Assembly (NCBI GenBank): GCA_040954595.2 | Contig: CM082576.2 | Span: 186,001 to 250,000 of the forward strand | Reading direction: 5' to 3' | Length of the DNA stretch: 64,000 nucleotides | Source of the DNA: Balanoglossus misakiensis | Taxonomy: Eukaryota; Hemichordata | Part shown: piece after piece, positions 63,240 to 64,000 of the stretch | Layout of the letters: the number at the start of each line of letters is the position of its first letter | Position numbering within the stretch: position 1 is the first letter of the stretch | Made by a program: the position numbers and the translations under genes | Notes under the pieces: generated by a model | Database searches by the model: none | The model's input: only the letters and a program-made list of their open reading frames with translations | Told to the model about the DNA's origin: nothing

Positions 63240-64000
63240 CTCGCCACTGTCTCGCAATTCCTGAGATGGATGTCCATGGTTGTCAAGTGCGATACTTTTA
63301 CGTTGATTTGTTGATTTACACTACTTTATATTTTTAAAATCTTGTAAAAAATGTTTAGCCTTACAGACTTTGTAATTGTATAGTTTGCACACGTACACCA
63401 ATATTCTTGCCATCAGCCCCCAAGCTAACTAGAAACTGTACAAGTCCTAACCGTACTTTTTACTGAAAAAAGACCCGCTTCTTTCTCCACACCATCGGTT
63501 GAATCGTTTCTAATTTGAGGTATGATTTCTGTTAAAATAGTATAATGAAATGCGATATTTGAGATCAAATTTATGTTGACAACGAAAACGAAATGGTGAC
63601 CATATGAAAGGCTGTCATTTTCCTTGGGTTTACGTGCAATTGAGATGATGAGTAGGACAGAAGAGATGTGTGGCTCTCAATAGAAGCAATGCCTGGTTCC
63701 AGCGCAAATATAAACAAACTTTTGAAATTATTAAATTAGATGTAATCAACGGAATGGTGTTGGCGAAACAACGTACAAAGACGGGTATACAGAAAGCGCG
63801 ATACGATGACGAAATGAAATCTTAGCCAATTTAGCGCCTTTGGTATACAAATGAGGCAGGGGCAGATATTAGCCTCTGTTGCTTATTCACCACACCGAAA
63901 TCGAACAATGGAAAAAAATCACCTACCATTTTACCGCTTTGTTAAAAATAAAGATACAACCACGGGAAGGAATGAATGACTGATCATCGGTTTCATCAAT

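Larger units (their letters stand above)
47743..64000. other. Gene-poor DNA right of the satellite
   Basis: About 16 kb with no convincing gene. Frames of 60-140 codons occur but none shows family features or a supported structure. Visible items are listed separately (X-box pair, microsatellites, X/Y-like site). Minor items: a 9-bp-arm hairpin AGACCCTAG/CTAGGGTCT at 56401-56423, a 14-bp palindrome ATGCAACGTTGCAT at 60032-60045, and a palindromic ACGTCATGACGT near 53170. Confidence 0.4.

Overview
The window reads as nuclear DNA of a metazoan, most likely a marine invertebrate. Coding sequence is sparse, and ATG-initiated genes with TATA/CRE promoters and AATAAA signals sit in long AT-rich non-coding stretches. 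A truncated Ty3/gypsy-type LTR retrotransposon, foldback elements, microsatellites and a huge satellite array fill much of the rest. There are no bacterial operons, ribosome binding sites or CRISPR arrays. Scattered TAGGCCTA-like and ACATGTAC-like words would fit a hemichordate, echinoderm, amphioxus or mollusc, but the species cannot be fixed from this sequence alone.

Layout. 1-2.7 kb: one probable protein gene on + (372 aa, disordered, Ser/Lys/Asp-rich) with an overlapping uORF and a poly(A) signal, plus a possible small minus-strand exon. 2.7-10.4 kb: mostly empty, with an uninterrupted (ACC)46 microsatellite and a 130-bp foldback MITE flanked by perfect 9-bp target duplications. 10.4-12.4 kb: an E2F-like pair, a polypyrimidine tract, then the 5' part of an LTR retrotransposon (572-bp LTR, proline-tRNA-type primer binding site, SCAN-related gag) that breaks off inside gag. 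14.3-17.2 kb: the best gene of the window (380 aa, CRE plus TATA promoter, start-stop uORF). Its stop codon lies inside a consensus splice donor, so a second exon is possible. 17.2-27 kb: no recognisable gene; a second foldback element at 23.7 kb.

27.07-47.74 kb: a 20.7-kb satellite array, about a third of the window, built from three related monomer families. C (86 bp) lies at both edges, A (88 bp) forms the left block and a short right block, and B (87 bp) the centre. The order is C(+), A(+), B(-), A(-), C(+). Flipping 36,928-47,411 makes the array single-stranded in direction and joins the two A blocks into a perfect 88-bp monomer at the junction, so a single ~10.5-kb inversion explains the arrangement. 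Both main blocks have higher-order repeats (about 2.64-2.72 kb, with an older 3.25-kb spacing, in A; 1,566 bp = 18 monomers in B). A 20-bp dyad-symmetric box is shared by A and B. B's period is 29 codons, which leaves a very long stop-free frame that is almost certainly not a gene.

47.7-64 kb: no convincing gene. It holds a pair of RFX X-box-like sites with a TCACGTGA E-box near 48.85-48.97 kb (a possible ciliary-type promoter), two GA/GACA microsatellites followed by the same CACGTGATC word, and a few weak ORFs.

The genes show no functional linkage. The two protein genes share only weak features (size, disorder, an SCP motif, a KCxxWL motif near the C terminus) that might reflect distant paralogy. 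All coordinates and motif matches were read by eye; no database search was possible.
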